Shown here: piece by piece, positions 43,729 to 54,057 of the stretch | How the letters are laid out: each line of letters opens with the position of its first letter | Position numbering within the stretch: position 1 is the stretch's first letter | Assembly: GCF_008693075.1 (NCBI RefSeq) | Contig: NZ_VXKJ01000045.1 | Span: 1-64,000, forward strand | Source: Corynebacterium phocae | GTDB taxonomy: Bacteria; Actinomycetota; Actinomycetes; Mycobacteriales; Mycobacteriaceae | Reading direction: 5' to 3' | DNA length: 64,000 nt | Program-made: the position numbers and the translations under genes | Notes under the pieces: model-generated | Databases searched by the model: none | What the model saw: the letters and a program-made list of their open reading frames with translations, nothing else | What the model was told of the DNA's origin: nothing

Positions 43729-44766
43729 CTACTGCCGGCCGGCGGCATTCGGGCCGGCGGCGGGCTCAGCAGCGGGTTCGGCAGCGGGTTCGGGGGCCAC
43801 CGGATTGTAAAGGTCCATATTCGACGGTAGCGGATAAGGCCACGGGTTGGGCTCACACGTGAAGTTATCGTCGGGGTAGACCTCCCCCGGGGCTTTCCTA
43901 TACAACTCGGAATTGTTTAGGCTCAACGTCTGCTGCATCATCACCGGGGCTAGCGCACCCTGCTGGCTACACGGTTGGTGCGAGTCATAGCCGATGGCAT
44001 GACCGAACTCGTGGTTGATGAGGTACTGCCGGTAGTTGCCCAAATCCCCCTCAAAGGTTTGGGCGCCGCGAACCCAGCGGGCCTCGTTAATGATGGTGGT
44101 GGACTCACCCGTGATGGTGGTGTGGCAAGAAGTCTCAGCTTCCAACTGCGCCCCGCACAGCTGCGCGGCCGTTCCCAAAGAGGTCAGCCGGATGCGGGTA
44201 TCCGGGTTATCATCGGCCGCCACGTGAATAAACCGGTACCGCGGGTCATTCGTCCAACCGCGCGGGTCACCTAGGGTAGCGTCCACCGCTGCGGAAAAGG
44301 CGTCATCTCCGCCGTAGTGAGCCGGGTCCAAACCACCCTCGACCTCCACTGAATACCGCACCACTTTCTCCTCCCCCTGGCCTACGTCCCAGCCGGGGAT
44401 CCCAACCTCGTGGAAGGTGGCGTCTCCTTGTTCGGTAAACGGCCCCCCGGCGGGCAGTTGCCCGCGCACGCGCGGGGACTGTTCCGGCGCAGGGGTCGTT
44501 GGCGCTGGCGCGTTATCCGCGCTCGAGCCGGAACCTGAACCTGGGGCGGCGACCGAGGGGGTATCGGCAGCAGTGCCAGTGTAAGCCCCGTTAATGATGT
44601 CTGGATCCGGATCCGTGTCCGGCCGGAAAATGTCCACCAACACCCAAAACGTCAAAACCGCTAGGACGGGGATGGCAAAAATCCGCCACCACCCATACGC
44701 GGCCGCGAACCGCAGCAGAGAAGTTTGCCAGTCCACGTTCTTGGGCGTTTCAGGGGTTGAGCTCAT
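43729..44766 (-). CDS. DUF3152 membrane-anchored metallopeptidase-like protein
   Basis: 345 aa. A single membrane helix near residues 25-47 (IFAIPVLAVLTFWVLVDIF) anchors an extracytoplasmic part: a Pro/Ala/Ser linker, then a DUF3152 domain (RYSVEVEGGLDP to the Cys pairs) with YLINHEFGHAIGY, an HExxH zinc-type motif followed by a third His (SHQPC). The tail is an imperfect repeat of EPAA. Corresponds to Rv3207c. Probably a zinc metallopeptidase facing outward, but the activity is inferred. It ends 23 bases before the TIGR02569 gene start. Confidence 0.85.
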   Translation of the reverse strand: MSSTPETPKNVDWQTSLLRFAAAYGWWRIFAIPVLAVLTFWVLVDIFRPDTDPDPDIINGAYTGTAADTPSVAAPGSGSGSSADNAPAPTTPAPEQSPRVRGQLPAGGPFTEQGDATFHEVGIPGWDVGQGEEKVVRYSVEVEGGLDPAHYGGDDAFSAAVDATLGDPRGWTNDPRYRFIHVAADDNPDTRIRLTSLGTAAQLCGAQLEAETSCHTTITGESTTIINEARWVRGAQTFEGDLGNYRQYLINHEFGHAIGYDSHQPCSQQGALAPVMMQQTLSLNNSELYRKAPGEVYPDDNFTCEPNPWPYPLPSNMDLYNPVAPEPAAEPAAEPAAGPNAAGRQ

Positions 44767-44787
44767 GCGTTAATACTCTAGACGCTT

Positions 44788-45012
44788 TTAGACCCCAGCA
44801 AAGCCAACGGCGTGCGGCTTGGAGGGACCAATTTCCACGTACACAATCCGGTCGGTACGGATGATGTACTTCTTTCCCTTATCATCTGCGAGTTCAACGA
44901 CCGCGTTGCCGCCTAGCGCTTCGTTGATTTTAGCCGTCAGCTCCTCCTGCGTGCCGTTGCTACGGACTACCAATTCGCGGGCAGTATCAGCGAATCCAAT
45001 GCGAATATCCAT
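44788..45012 (-). CDS. DUF3107 small conserved protein
   Basis: 74 aa. Conserved actinobacterial protein of the TB9.4 (Rv3208A) type. Starts MDIRIGFADTARELVVRSNG and ends GPSKPHAVGFAGV, both family stretches. Cytoplasmic, no known activity. The ATG at 45012 lacks a strong ribosome site. It sits between DUF3152 and the divergent DEAD-box helicase, as in M. tuberculosis. Confidence 0.85.
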   Translation of the reverse strand: MDIRIGFADTARELVVRSNGTQEELTAKINEALGGNAVVELADDKGKKYIIRTDRIVYVEIGPSKPHAVGFAGV

Positions 45013-45086
45013 GAGTTTTTTACTTTCCTATCTGATCTAGGGGAACTTATCGCCCCCACTATAGCCCCACCGGTTAGTATTTAGGC

Positions 45087-46399
<1,313 letters not shown>

Positions 46400-46403
<4 letters not shown>

Positions 46404-47626
46404 TCCTTTCTTCCTCACGCCGTGACTGGATTGCCACGGCGGTAATCACGGCCGCCTGCACGGCCGCAGTGGCAGGTGCGGTAGTTACTGCCGATATCCA
46501 CGACGCACAACTTGTGCGCCACGAGTTGCCCCCGGAGGGCGACGTCCTGGTCCTGGCCCAGCCCCCGGCCGCCGTGGAGGAGGCCTTCCGCGTGCCCACC
46601 GCCGGCGTGGCGGGACAGTACCGCCCGCTGGTGGCGCACGGCCTGGTGGCGGTCAACGACGCCCACGGCATAACTGCCGTTAATCAGGACGGTTCCACCG
46701 CGTGGACCTACACGCGGGGGGAGGATGAGGTCTGCTCCCTGGGCCGGGCCTGGAACAAGTTTGTGGTTACTTACCGCACGGGGCTGGGGTGTGGTGACAC
46801 GGTGGGTATCGACGCCGCTACAGGCCAGTACGCCAAGACACGCAGCGCGATTAACTCCGCTGAAGTGGTGGCGGTGCAGTCCAACGACCGGGTGGGCACG
46901 TTGTCTACGGAGCGGCTGGATGTGTGGCGCTCGGATATGGTGCGCACCATTGAGTACGGGGACGTAGAGGCTAAGCAGGAGCCGGATATGCAGCCGCATG
47001 AGGAGTGTACGCTTAGCTCCGCGCTGACCCGCAAAGAAACCATCGCGCTAACTGAGTCCTGCCCGGATAATGCCAACACCACGTGGTTGCGGTTTATGGG
47101 CGCGACTCCCGAGGATTCCCGTAAGCCGGAGGTTGACGCGGATGTGTCTATACCTGCCGATGGCGCCCGGCTGGTTGCGGTCGCAGAAGGCGCGGCGGCG
47201 GTCTACGTGCCCGGCCCGCAGGCGCAGATCCTGTCGTTTAACTCTGCGGGAGCACAGGTAGCTGCCAGTGACGTGGATCAGGCACCGGCGGTTACCAACG
47301 CTGCTACCCCCTTTGCCCCCGCCACGGCGGACTTACCGCACCACATGAGCTGGTTTGACGGCCAGCGGCTCTACCTGTTTGAGCCCACGAACCTCAAGAT
47401 TGAATTCTATGTGCCGGGGGCGCTGGGCACCGGCATTGCCATTGGCGACCGCCTGGTGGTGCCCACCGCAGGCGGCTTGGCCGTGGTCAATTGGGACAAC
47501 GCCCAGGTGGAAAGGACCATCCCGGTTGACCGGGGCGGATACACCGGGCCCGTGTATCTGGAGATGGCCGGGACTAACCTGGTGGAAAACCGTGGCGCGG
47601 AAGCGGTGTTTTTGAAAGCGGTTTAA
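46400..47626 (+). CDS. Membrane-anchored propeller-like protein (Rv3212 type)
   Basis: 408 aa. A membrane helix at about residues 10-30 (WIATAVITAACTAAVAGAVV) is followed by an extracytoplasmic domain made of repeated strands with PQQ/propeller character (LVAVNDAHGITAVNQDGSTAWTY, LVVPTAGGLAVVNWDN). Four Cys (CSLG, GCGD, ECTL, SCPD) could form disulfides. Its role is unknown. Start overlaps the helicase stop (ATGA), indicating translational coupling; it also overlaps the convergent membrane gene by 4 bases. Confidence 0.78.
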
Positions 47627-48069
47627 TCCGAGCGGTAGTGGGAGGCTGCCCACTGTACCGATGCCGGGACAAACATCAGCAGGACCAGAACTATCACGGC
47701 GGAGCACAAGGTGGCTATCCCCAGCGCCACTGCGCCGCCGGAAAACATCTGGAAAGAGCTGGCCGCGAGGATAAACTGCAGGAGCACCACTGCACCGCGG
47801 CCCAGGCGGTTGCCGCGCACGAGGTTGACCGCGCCGAAGATGACAAATCCGAAGCAGATGAGAAGGAAGATGGCCGAGCCCACGCCCACGAGCTTGGGGG
47901 CGGAGCTGTTAAACACCATGGAAGGGTTCTCAGCCCCGGAAAGGCTGTTGTAGGCCAGGAAGAGACCGAACCCGATGGCTATCAAGGACTGCAGGATGGC
48001 GATGGCGGCGGCGATTACCACCGGTTGCGGTGGCCGCGCGGTGTCTGGCTGTGTGTTCACGGTATTCAC
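47623..48069 (-). CDS. Four-helix membrane protein of unknown function
   Basis: 148 aa. After a short polar N-terminus, four membrane helices are predicted (about 20-40, 60-80, 90-107 and 112-132). No signature motif. It fits the Rv3217c position in conserved order, ahead of whiB1/whcE. ATG at 48069; the promoter must lie in the long region shared with the divergent whcE. Confidence 0.75.
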   Translation of the reverse strand: MNTVNTQPDTARPPQPVVIAAAIAILQSLIAIGFGLFLAYNSLSGAENPSMVFNSSAPKLVGVGSAIFLLICFGFVIFGAVNLVRGNRLGRGAVVLLQFILAASSFQMFSGGAVALGIATLCSAVIVLVLLMFVPASVQWAASHYRSD

Positions 48070-48286
48070 GGTTCCATTCTACGTTGCGGGGTGCTCCGAG
48101 TTGAGTAGATTCAGACAGTGGCAGGAATGCAAATATCCGGGTGCCTTGCGGTAGTTACCCCTGATTTGACGGTTTCCGCGCTGGGGTGCTCAATGCGGGA
48201 GGCTCCTTTTCGCAGGCCATGGCTGTTTCGTTTGACAATTTCGGGCTAGTTTGCTCGTTGAGATCCGTCAACCTCGTTAAAATTCA

Positions 48287-48302
48287 TGTGAGGTTGGCCA
48301 CA
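48287..48302. promoter_or_regulatory. GlxR (CRP-type) binding site candidate
   Basis: TGTGA-N6-CCACA matches the corynebacterial GlxR consensus TGTGA-N6-TCACA at nine of ten conserved positions. It lies 277 bases upstream of whcE. The mycobacterial orthologue whiB1 is CRP-regulated, which supports the assignment. Confidence 0.6.
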
Positions 48303-48387
48303 TTTTAGCGCTTAACCCTAGCCAAGCTTGCGTAAACATGCCATTATTCACTGGTAGCTAAGAGACCGGCTAGTAAACCGGCCTTGA

Positions 48388-48410
48388 ACGTTGGGTAAAC
48401 ATTCCAACGT
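48388..48410. repeat. 23-bp inverted repeat in the whcE leader
   Basis: ACGTTGG at 48388-48394 pairs with CCAACGT at 48404-48410, and the two sides can form a hairpin or an operator for a dimeric regulator. No T-run follows on the plus strand. Confidence 0.55.
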
Positions 48411-48578
48411 AAAACAGCAAAGCTCACCAAGGCGGCGTCGACGCGGCCGGGCGGACGAAAGTCCCTGCCCTTGGCCCCACTGCTCGCAGACCGGAGAGCT
48501 TGCACCCCATTACTAAGAACCCACGGTGCGTCCAACGCGCCTGGTTGTTAAAACTTTCAACTTGTTAGGAGCAAAACC

Positions 48579-48839
48579 ATGGATTGGCGCCACGAAGCCG
48601 TCTGCCGCGACGAAGACCCAGAGCTGTTTTTCCCCGTCGGAAATTCCGGCCCAGCCCTCACCCAGATCGCTAAAGCCAAGCTAGTCTGCAACCGCTGCCC
48701 AGTGGCCACCTCTTGCCTGAAGTGGGCATTGGAATCCGGCCAGGACGCCGGCGTGTGGGGCGGCATGTCCGAAGAGGAGCGCCGCGCGCTCAAACGCCGC
48801 CGTAACCGCGGCCGCGGCCGGGCACGCATCACCGCCTAA
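48579..48839 (+). CDS. whcE: WhiB-family Fe-S regulator (WhcE / WhiB1 type)
   Basis: 86-aa redox-responsive transcription factor. Four Cys at residues 9, 37, 40 and 46 coordinate a [4Fe-4S] cluster; the G(V/I)WGG turn is at 58-62, followed by an Arg-rich DNA-binding tail (RRALKRRRNRGRGRARITA). ATG 48579 has TAGGAG ten bases upstream. In Corynebacterium this gene neighbours sigH and rshA and is known as whcE; the mycobacterial orthologue is whiB1. Probably under GlxR and other control through the long upstream region. Confidence 0.93.
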   Translation: MDWRHEAVCRDEDPELFFPVGNSGPALTQIAKAKLVCNRCPVATSCLKWALESGQDAGVWGGMSEEERRALKRRRNRGRGRARITA

Positions 48840-48925
48840 ACCCACCCCGATTTCACCGATGGCGGTTCCAAACACTAAAGTCAATGAGCAAGAATAATTT
48901 CCGCTAACTGATAAGGAGGCCGCAC

Positions 48926-49000
48926 ATGTCTAAGCGTGGTCGTAAGCGTAAGGATCGTCGCAAGAAGGGTGCAAACCACGGAAAGCGTCCTAACGCATAA
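48926..49000 (+). CDS. 50S ribosomal protein bL37
   Basis: A 24-codon gene with sequence MSKRGRKRKDRRKKGANHGK then RPNA. It has the length and pattern of mycobacterial bL37 (MAKRGRKKRDRKH..ANHGKRPNA), including the conserved ANHGKRPNA end. AAGGAGG at 48913-48919 sits six bases before the ATG, a near-perfect ribosome site. It is too short for automatic gene finding. It lies 86 bases beyond whcE, with a strong terminator just after it. Confidence 0.9.
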   Translation: MSKRGRKRKDRRKKGANHGKRPNA

Positions 49001-49008
49001 ATAGAAAT

Positions 49009-49051
49009 AAAATGCCCGGATTTCGAATTAAATCGAAGCCCGGGCATTTTT
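49009..49051. terminator. Terminator between bL37 and rshA
   Basis: AAAATGCCCGG (49009-49019) pairs with CCGGGCATTTT (49040-49050), with a T-run after and an A-run before it. It ends the bL37 transcript and the rshA-sigH transcript from the other side. Confidence 0.88.
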
Positions 49052-49064
49052 CTTCGGGTTTTAG

Positions 49065-49328
49065 CTATTCAAAGCTTACGCGCGTAAAAGACACGGTAAT
49101 CCGCTGGCGCAGGCCGGCAGGAGCTTTCGCGGTACTCCCCGACCGGCTGACTAAGGTGCGAATAAACTCTTCGCGTTCTAAGCGGCCGCAACACTCCTGA
49201 CAGCGCTGCAAATGGTGACGGATTTCCACTGCGCGTTCCGGCGAGGTGTCGCTATCAAGGAGCTCGTAGAACAGCGCCTGCACCTCCGCTGAGCTGCACG
49301 CTCCGCAGTTGCGTTCGGGGTTGTCCAT
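49065..49328 (-). CDS. rshA: Anti-sigma factor RshA
   Basis: 87-aa zinc-associated anti-sigma factor that binds SigH and releases it on oxidation. The ZAS motif H-x3-C-x2-C is at His39, Cys43 and Cys46, with extra Cys at 8 and 11 (NCGAC) that can contribute to redox sensing. It lies one base after the sigH stop on the same strand, the standard sigH-rshA arrangement, and a shared terminator follows. 49328 ATG start. Confidence 0.93.
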   Translation of the reverse strand: MDNPERNCGACSSAEVQALFYELLDSDTSPERAVEIRHHLQRCQECCGRLEREEFIRTLVSRSGSTAKAPAGLRQRITVSFTRVSFE

Positions 49329-49329
49329 G

Positions 49330-49941
49330 TTAGTTCGCCTCCATGTCTGGGTGGTTCAGGCCAATGCCTTGTTCTCGCGCTACATCTTTCAACGCACCAC
49401 GGAGGAGTTTTCTTCCCCGATGCAACCGGCTCATCACGGTACCCAGCGGCGTATCCATGATTTCCGCGATCTCTTTGTAAGCCAATCCCTCCACGTCGGC
49501 GTAGTAAACCACCATGCGGTAGTCCTCGGGAAGGCCGTTCATGGCTTCGGAGATGGCGCTGTCGGGCATCCCCCGCAGGGCCTCGACCTCCGCAGACTGC
49601 AGCCCAGTCGAGTCGTGGCCGGAGGTGGTATATAGCTGCGAGTCCGTAAGGTCTTCCGCGCTGGACTCCACCGGGCGGCGCTTGGCCTTGCGGTAGGAGT
49701 TGATATAGGTGTTGGTCATGATGCGGTAGAGCCAGGCCTTGAGATTGGTTCCCTCCTGGAACTTGTCAAAGGAGTTGTAGGCCTTCAGGTAAGTCTCTTG
49801 CACCAGGTCCTCGGCGTCCTGCGGGTTGCGCGTCATGCGCAACGCACCGCCGTAGAGCTGATCCAGCAATGGCATTGCTTGCTCTTCGAATTGTGAAACC
49901 ACGGGTGTCCTCCCCGGTCGGGATAAAGGTACTTTTCTCAT
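49330..49941 (-). CDS. sigH: ECF sigma factor SigH
   Basis: 203-aa ECF sigma factor directing thiol-oxidative and heat stress genes. Region 2 ([45 protein letters not shown]) and region 4 ([42 protein letters not shown]) are clear. Start set at ATG 49941; an extended frame to 49995 overlaps the divergent ybaK start and lacks a ribosome site. Followed by rshA after one base. Divergent from ybaK with only about 35 bases between starts. Confidence 0.93.
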   Translation of the reverse strand: MRKVPLSRPGRTPVVSQFEEQAMPLLDQLYGGALRMTRNPQDAEDLVQETYLKAYNSFDKFQEGTNLKAWLYRIMTNTYINSYRKAKRRPVESSAEDLTDSQLYTTSGHDSTGLQSAEVEALRGMPDSAISEAMNGLPEDYRMVVYYADVEGLAYKEIAEIMDTPLGTVMSRLHRGRKLLRGALKDVAREQGIGLNHPDMEAN

Positions 49942-49976
49942 CCTACATTCGCCCCCACCCGATAGACTAAGCAAGT

Positions 49977-50456
49977 ATGGGAAGAAAGAAACCATCAGGA
50001 GCCACCCCTGCGCTCACCCTGCTAGACAAGGCCGGTGTCCCCTACTCCGTCCACAGCTTCGACTCCGGGCAGGCAGACTTTGGCGCTCAGGCCGCTCGCG
50101 AGCTACAGGTAGACCCGGCGCGCGTGTTCAAGACCTTGGTCATCGACGCGGGATTCTTGGCCGTGTGCCTGGTCCCGGTTGATTCTAAGCTGAGTCTAAA
50201 GAAGGCAGCCCGCGCCTTTGGTGCCCCGAAGGCCACCATGGCTGACCCAAAGCGCGCAGAACGCAGCTCCGGTTACGTCACCGGGGGTATTTCCCCACTC
50301 GGGCAGCGCACCGTGTTGCCCACCGCCGTGGATGACTCGGCGCTGCAGCATGAGACCATCTTCTTCTCCGGCGGGCGGCGCGGGCTGGATATTGAGATCT
50401 CCCCGAAGGACTTGGAAAAACTCCTCGAGCTTAGCTTTTATCCACTGGCTCAATAA
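49977..50456 (+). CDS. ybaK: Cys-tRNA(Pro) deacylase (YbaK type)
   Basis: 159 aa. Hydrolyses misacylated Cys-tRNA(Pro) in trans. The YbaK/EbsC fold is seen in [36 protein letters not shown] and [20 protein letters not shown]. The ATG lacks a ribosome site and follows TAGACT by nine bases, so the mRNA is probably leaderless. The 3' end overlaps the SRAP gene by 26 bases. Confidence 0.92.
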   Translation: MGRKKPSGATPALTLLDKAGVPYSVHSFDSGQADFGAQAARELQVDPARVFKTLVIDAGFLAVCLVPVDSKLSLKKAARAFGAPKATMADPKRAERSSGYVTGGISPLGQRTVLPTAVDDSALQHETIFFSGGRRGLDIEISPKDLEKLLELSFYPLAQ

Positions 50457-51030
50457 GCCCGGGATAGTCGTTGCGCACGTTGCCCACCGCCTTGTCCACC
50501 GGGTAGGTGGACAACCCGCGCACGCTGGTGGGCCCACCCAGGTCTGCGCCCGCCAACCACGCCTGCACCTCATCAGGTAGCAAGAATTTGGGCTGCCGGT
50601 GGTGGAGCCACTCCATTTCCTCGGTGGCCGCGGCCGTGACCACGGTAGCCGATAACTGGCCCAGGCCGCTCGCCCACAGCCCCGCCGCCCACAGCAGGCC
50701 GTCCGGTCCGGTGACAAAGTGGGGCTGCGAGTCCTTCCACTCGTAGTACCCGTCCATGGGCACAACACACCGCCCGCTTTGGTACGCGTCCCGGAAAGAA
50801 GGCTTTTCCGCCACGGTTTCCACCCGTGCATTAAACAGCGGTGGGCCGTCTAGGGTTTTCTTCCAATGCGGGATAAGTCCCCAGCGTGCTGGCTCTAGAG
50901 ACTCCTTACGCCGGATAGCAATCCGCTGGGTGGGGGCAATGTTATACCGCGCGGGCGGCAAGCCCTGCGGCAACTCCACCCCGAGGTTTCTCAGCAGGTC
51001 CACCGAAAATAACGCATATCTTCCACACAT
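50431..51030 (-). CDS. SRAP-family protein (YedK/HMCES type)
   Basis: 199 aa from ATG 51030, which places the catalytic Cys at residue 2 (MCGRYALF), as the family demands; the frame reaches 51096 but that would bury the Cys. Conserved Asn (FNARVETV), Glu (DGYYEWK) and His (WLHHRQP) complete the site that forms a thiazolidine DNA-protein crosslink at abasic sites in single-stranded DNA. Corresponds to Rv3226c, beside aroA. Divergent from aroA with 18 bases between starts and probably leaderless. Confidence 0.93.
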   Translation of the reverse strand: MCGRYALFSVDLLRNLGVELPQGLPPARYNIAPTQRIAIRRKESLEPARWGLIPHWKKTLDGPPLFNARVETVAEKPSFRDAYQSGRCVVPMDGYYEWKDSQPHFVTGPDGLLWAAGLWASGLGQLSATVVTAAATEEMEWLHHRQPKFLLPDEVQAWLAGADLGGPTSVRGLSTYPVDKAVGNVRNDYPGLIEPVDKS

Positions 51031-51048
51031 ATCCCTAAGATAGTCCCT
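51031..51048. promoter_or_regulatory. Overlapping divergent promoters of the SRAP gene and aroA
   Basis: The 18-base gap between two divergent ATG codons contains TAAGATA at 51036-51042. On the plus strand TAAGAT is a -10 ending eight bases before the aroA ATG. On the minus strand TATCTT ends seven bases before the SRAP ATG. Both spacings suit leaderless transcripts and the two boxes overlap, so initiation should be mutually exclusive. No ribosome site fits in the gap. Confidence 0.6.
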
Positions 51049-52344
51049 ATGCCTGAATTTTGGACAGCCCCCCTTGCCACCCAGCCGCTCTTGCATGAAA
51101 TCCGCGTGCCCGGTTCTAAATCAATTACCAACCGCGCTTTCATCCTGGCAGCACTAGCCACCGGCCCCTCGGTGCTCAAAGCCCCGCTGGTCTCCCGCGA
51201 CACGGACCTGATGAGCGCCGCACTCCGCGCAATGGGCGTGGGCGTGGAACAGCGCGGCGAGGACGTCCACATCACCCCCGGCCCGCTCCACGGCGCCACC
51301 ATCCACGCCGGCCTGGCCGGCACGGTCATGAGGTTCCTGCCTCCCCTGGCCGCACTGGCCTCCGGCCCCGTGACCATAGACGGTGACCCCCAAGCCCGCC
51401 AACGCCCCATGGGCACCATGCTGGGGGCCTTGCGCGACCTAGGCGTCCACGTCCAGGGCGAGGGCCTGCCGTTTACGCTCAACTCCGCGCAAACGCCGGT
51501 AGGCGGCACAGTAATCATTGACGCCTCAGCATCCTCGCAGTTTGTCTCCGGACTACTGCTCTCCGGGCCCCGCTACCGCGACGGCATCACCGTAGTACAT
51601 AAGGGCGGCAAACTGCCCTCCCTGCCACACATTGAGATGACCTGCGCCATGCTGCGCGAGGCAGGAGTGCGCGTAGACCAAGGCACCAACCGTTGGACTG
51701 TCCACCCCGGCGACATCGCCGCCCGTAAGTGGGATATCGAACCCGATCTGTCCAACGCCACCCCCTTCATGGCCGCGGCCGCCGCCGTGGAGGGCACCGT
51801 CACTATCCGCGATTGGCCCACGACCACCACCCAACCGGGCGATGAAATGCGCAACATTTTGGCGCGCATGGGGGCCACGGTCACCCAGCAGCCCGGCTAC
51901 GTGAAGGTCAGCAACGCCGCCCTGCACGGTATCGACATCGACATGGGCGATATCGGCGAGCTCACGCCCACAGTGGCGGCACTGTGCGCGCTCGCTGACA
52001 GCCCCTCCCGCCTCACCGGGATCGCGCACCTACGCGGGCATGAAACGGACCGCATCAAGGCGCTGGCGGCGGAGATTAACGGCATCGGCGGCACATGCAC
52101 GGAACTCGACGACGGCCTAGAGATCCACCCCGCGCCCCTGCACGGCGGGGTGTGGCACACCTACGCCGACCACCGTATGGCAACTGCGGGTGCCATCATC
52201 GGGCTCAAGGTACCCGGTATTGAAATTGAAGACGTGGCAACTACCGCCAAGACGCTGCCGGGTTTCGCGCGGATGTGGGAAGATATGGTGCACGGGCAGC
52301 AGGCCGCCGCAGAGACGGAAAAGGGAGGCGGCAACGTTGGCTAG
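51049..52344 (+). CDS. aroA: 3-phosphoshikimate 1-carboxyvinyltransferase (EPSP synthase)
   Basis: Shikimate-pathway enzyme of 431 aa joining shikimate-3-phosphate and PEP. N-terminal [17 protein letters not shown] binds substrate, [15 protein letters not shown] and the S-rich block [19 protein letters not shown] follow, then the late [15 protein letters not shown] and [14 protein letters not shown] motifs. It belongs to the class I-like bacterial group. The ATG follows a -10 by eight bases (leaderless). It overlaps rsgA by 8 bases. Confidence 0.96.
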   Translation: MPEFWTAPLATQPLLHEIRVPGSKSITNRAFILAALATGPSVLKAPLVSRDTDLMSAALRAMGVGVEQRGEDVHITPGPLHGATIHAGLAGTVMRFLPPLAALASGPVTIDGDPQARQRPMGTMLGALRDLGVHVQGEGLPFTLNSAQTPVGGTVIIDASASSQFVSGLLLSGPRYRDGITVVHKGGKLPSLPHIEMTCAMLREAGVRVDQGTNRWTVHPGDIAARKWDIEPDLSNATPFMAAAAAVEGTVTIRDWPTTTTQPGDEMRNILARMGATVTQQPGYVKVSNAALHGIDIDMGDIGELTPTVAALCALADSPSRLTGIAHLRGHETDRIKALAAEINGIGGTCTELDDGLEIHPAPLHGGVWHTYADHRMATAGAIIGLKVPGIEIEDVATTAKTLPGFARMWEDMVHGQQAAAETEKGGGNVG

Positions 52345-53359
52345 GTCAGCAGACTCCTACGACGAGTCAGACGTACGGGTGCGCCCCGGCAAAGGCACCC
52401 GCCCGCGCACCAAGCAGCGCCCCAAGCACAAAAACGCCAAGTTTGGCATGGTGGTCACCAAAGACCGCGGCCGCTGGGGCGTAGCGCTCGACGGCGACTC
52501 CGCCGATGCCCTCGGCCCCACCGTAGTGGCCATGCGCGCCAGGGAGCTGGGCCGCACCGCCGTGGAGGTAGGCGACCGCGTGGGCGTGGTCGGTGACACC
52601 AGCGGCCGCAAGGACACCCTGGCGCGGATAGTCAAGCTAGAGGAGCGCACCTCCGTCCTGCGCCGGACGGCAGATGACACGGATCCTTTCGAGCGCATCG
52701 TAGTAGCCAACGCGGACCAGCTACTTATCGTGGCGGCGGTGGCGGACCCGCCCCCACGCTCCGGCTTTGTGGAACGCGCCCTGGTGGCGGCGTTCGTGGG
52801 CAACCTAAAGCCGGTGTTGTGCTTGACCAAAACCGACTTGGCGGACCCTCAGCCTTTTGCCCAGGAGTTTGCGGACTTGGATGTCCAAGTCGTTTATGCG
52901 GGCGTGGACGACGGCCTGGAGGCGGTCCACGACGTTGTTGAAGGCCACATCACGGCGCTCATCGGGCACTCCGGGGTGGGAAAATCCACGCTGGTAAACC
53001 GCCTGGTGCCGGAGGCGGACCGCGCCACCGGGGAGGTCACCGGCGTGGGCAAGGGCCGGCATACCTCCACCCAGTCCGTGGCGTTGCGACTGCCGGGTTC
53101 GGGGTGGATCATCGACACCCCGGGTATCCGGTCCTTTGGTCTGGCGCACGTGGACGCAGAGATGGTCATAGACGTCTTCCAGGACTTAGCGGAGCTGACC
53201 GAGTTCTGCCCGCGCGGCTGCACTCACGCCGGCCCCCCGGCTGACCCAGAATGTGCTTTGGATACCCGCGTGGAAGACGACACCTCCACGGCGCGCCGGC
53301 GCGACGCGGTGCGCAAGCTGCTAGAAGCGCTGCGCTCCAACGTCGAGTGGGAGATGTAG
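52337..53359 (+). CDS. rsgA: Ribosome small-subunit GTPase RsgA
   Basis: 340-aa GTPase that helps mature the 30S subunit. The TTG at 52337 has GGGAGG about ten bases upstream and gives a full-length protein; longer frames run through aroA. Order shows circular permutation: G4 TKTDLAD first, then P-loop [14 protein letters not shown], switch region GRHTSTQS and [10 protein letters not shown], then the zinc motif [14 protein letters not shown]. An N-terminal basic tail and OB fold precede it. Translationally coupled to aroA by an 8-base overlap. Confidence 0.94.
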   Translation: MARSADSYDESDVRVRPGKGTRPRTKQRPKHKNAKFGMVVTKDRGRWGVALDGDSADALGPTVVAMRARELGRTAVEVGDRVGVVGDTSGRKDTLARIVKLEERTSVLRRTADDTDPFERIVVANADQLLIVAAVADPPPRSGFVERALVAAFVGNLKPVLCLTKTDLADPQPFAQEFADLDVQVVYAGVDDGLEAVHDVVEGHITALIGHSGVGKSTLVNRLVPEADRATGEVTGVGKGRHTSTQSVALRLPGSGWIIDTPGIRSFGLAHVDAEMVIDVFQDLAELTEFCPRGCTHAGPPADPECALDTRVEDDTSTARRRDAVRKLLEALRSNVEWEM

Positions 53360-53406
53360 CCTGGGCGTTCCTTAAACAGGAAGGCCCGGGATCATAATGC
53401 CCAGGC
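53359..53406. terminator. Hairpin at the rsgA end
   Basis: GCCTGGGC at 53359-53366 pairs perfectly with GCCCAGGC at 53399-53406 around a 32-base loop that has its own CCTT/AAGG pairing. It covers the rsgA stop and the 3' end of the convergent secreted protein gene. No T-run follows, so termination is uncertain. Confidence 0.4.
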
Positions 53407-53977
53407 GAGGTAGCGCCGGGATTACTTCCTTGGCAATCCAGGCCAGGGCAGTAAAGGCCGCCAATCCCAGGAGGCCGTAGAGGGTGTTTTTGGTGGCGTC
53501 GTTTAGCTGCGACCACGGGGTTTCGCTGGTGGACTTGGACTTCTCCGAGTTGTAGGCCTTAGACTCCGCGCAGGCGTCCAGGGCGTCCCGGTACTTATTT
53601 GCCAGCTTCCCCAGCTGGGCAGTCACGGCAACGTCACCCTGGTCTAGCTTTTTTAGTTCCTCGGTGTCGTACTGATCCAGGTCAAGACGAGATTTAACGA
53701 TATCAACGTCAGCCTGAGCGTTGGCCAACTGCTTATCAAATTCTGCTTTCGCAGCGGCGGCCTCGGTGACCTTGACCTTGAAAGGCATGATCAGGTTTTC
53801 ATCGACGGTGTTGGGCTGCTTGGTAGCCTTGTCCCAGTCAGCCTTCTCACCCGCAGAAAGCTTGACGGTGCAAGTGGAGTCCTTGAGGGTGGTCTGCAGC
53901 GCCTGAGCGGGAGCCACGGCCAGAGATGAGGCAACAGCCACGGTCAGGACGGAGGCTAGGAATTTAGATTTAGGCAT
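53372..53977 (-). CDS. Secreted or surface helical protein of unknown function
   Basis: 201 aa. Signal peptide (MPKSKFLASVLTVAVASSLAVAPAQA), a charged helical coiled-coil-like region (about residues 65-130, TEAAAAKAEFDKQLANAQADVD), then a C-terminal hydrophobic helix (NTLYGLLGLAAFTALAWIAKEV) and a hydrophobic end. The Cys at 36 (STCTV) and at 136 (DACAES) may pair. This type occurs in several corynebacteria but I know no function. A good ribosome site (AAAGGATTTCTCC) precedes the ATG at 53977. Confidence 0.72.
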   Translation of the reverse strand: MPKSKFLASVLTVAVASSLAVAPAQALQTTLKDSTCTVKLSAGEKADWDKATKQPNTVDENLIMPFKVKVTEAAAAKAEFDKQLANAQADVDIVKSRLDLDQYDTEELKKLDQGDVAVTAQLGKLANKYRDALDACAESKAYNSEKSKSTSETPWSQLNDATKNTLYGLLGLAAFTALAWIAKEVIPALPRLGIMIPGLPV

Positions 53978-54057
53978 GGAGAAATCCTTTCAGAGAAAAC
54001 AACTTTCACTGCCTACCCTAGCAACTTGCGGGACCAGGGGTGGACGAACCCGCGGGA

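Larger units (their letters stand above)
48070..48578. other. 509-bp regulatory region upstream of whcE
   Basis: No convincing gene: a 63-codon frame on the minus strand (48344-48535) has no ribosome site and coding bias is poor. It holds a GlxR-like site (48287-48302), a 23-bp inverted repeat (48388-48410), CCGG..CCGG pairing at 48366-48381 and, next to the gene, TTGTTAGGAGCAAAACC. A long structured leader or several promoters is likely. A dedicated small RNA is possible but not shown. Confidence 0.6.

Noticed and set aside
48344-48535. 63-codon open frame on the minus strand in the whcE leader
   Set aside because: No ribosome site, no recognisable motif, and it lies across inverted repeats and promoter-like sequence.
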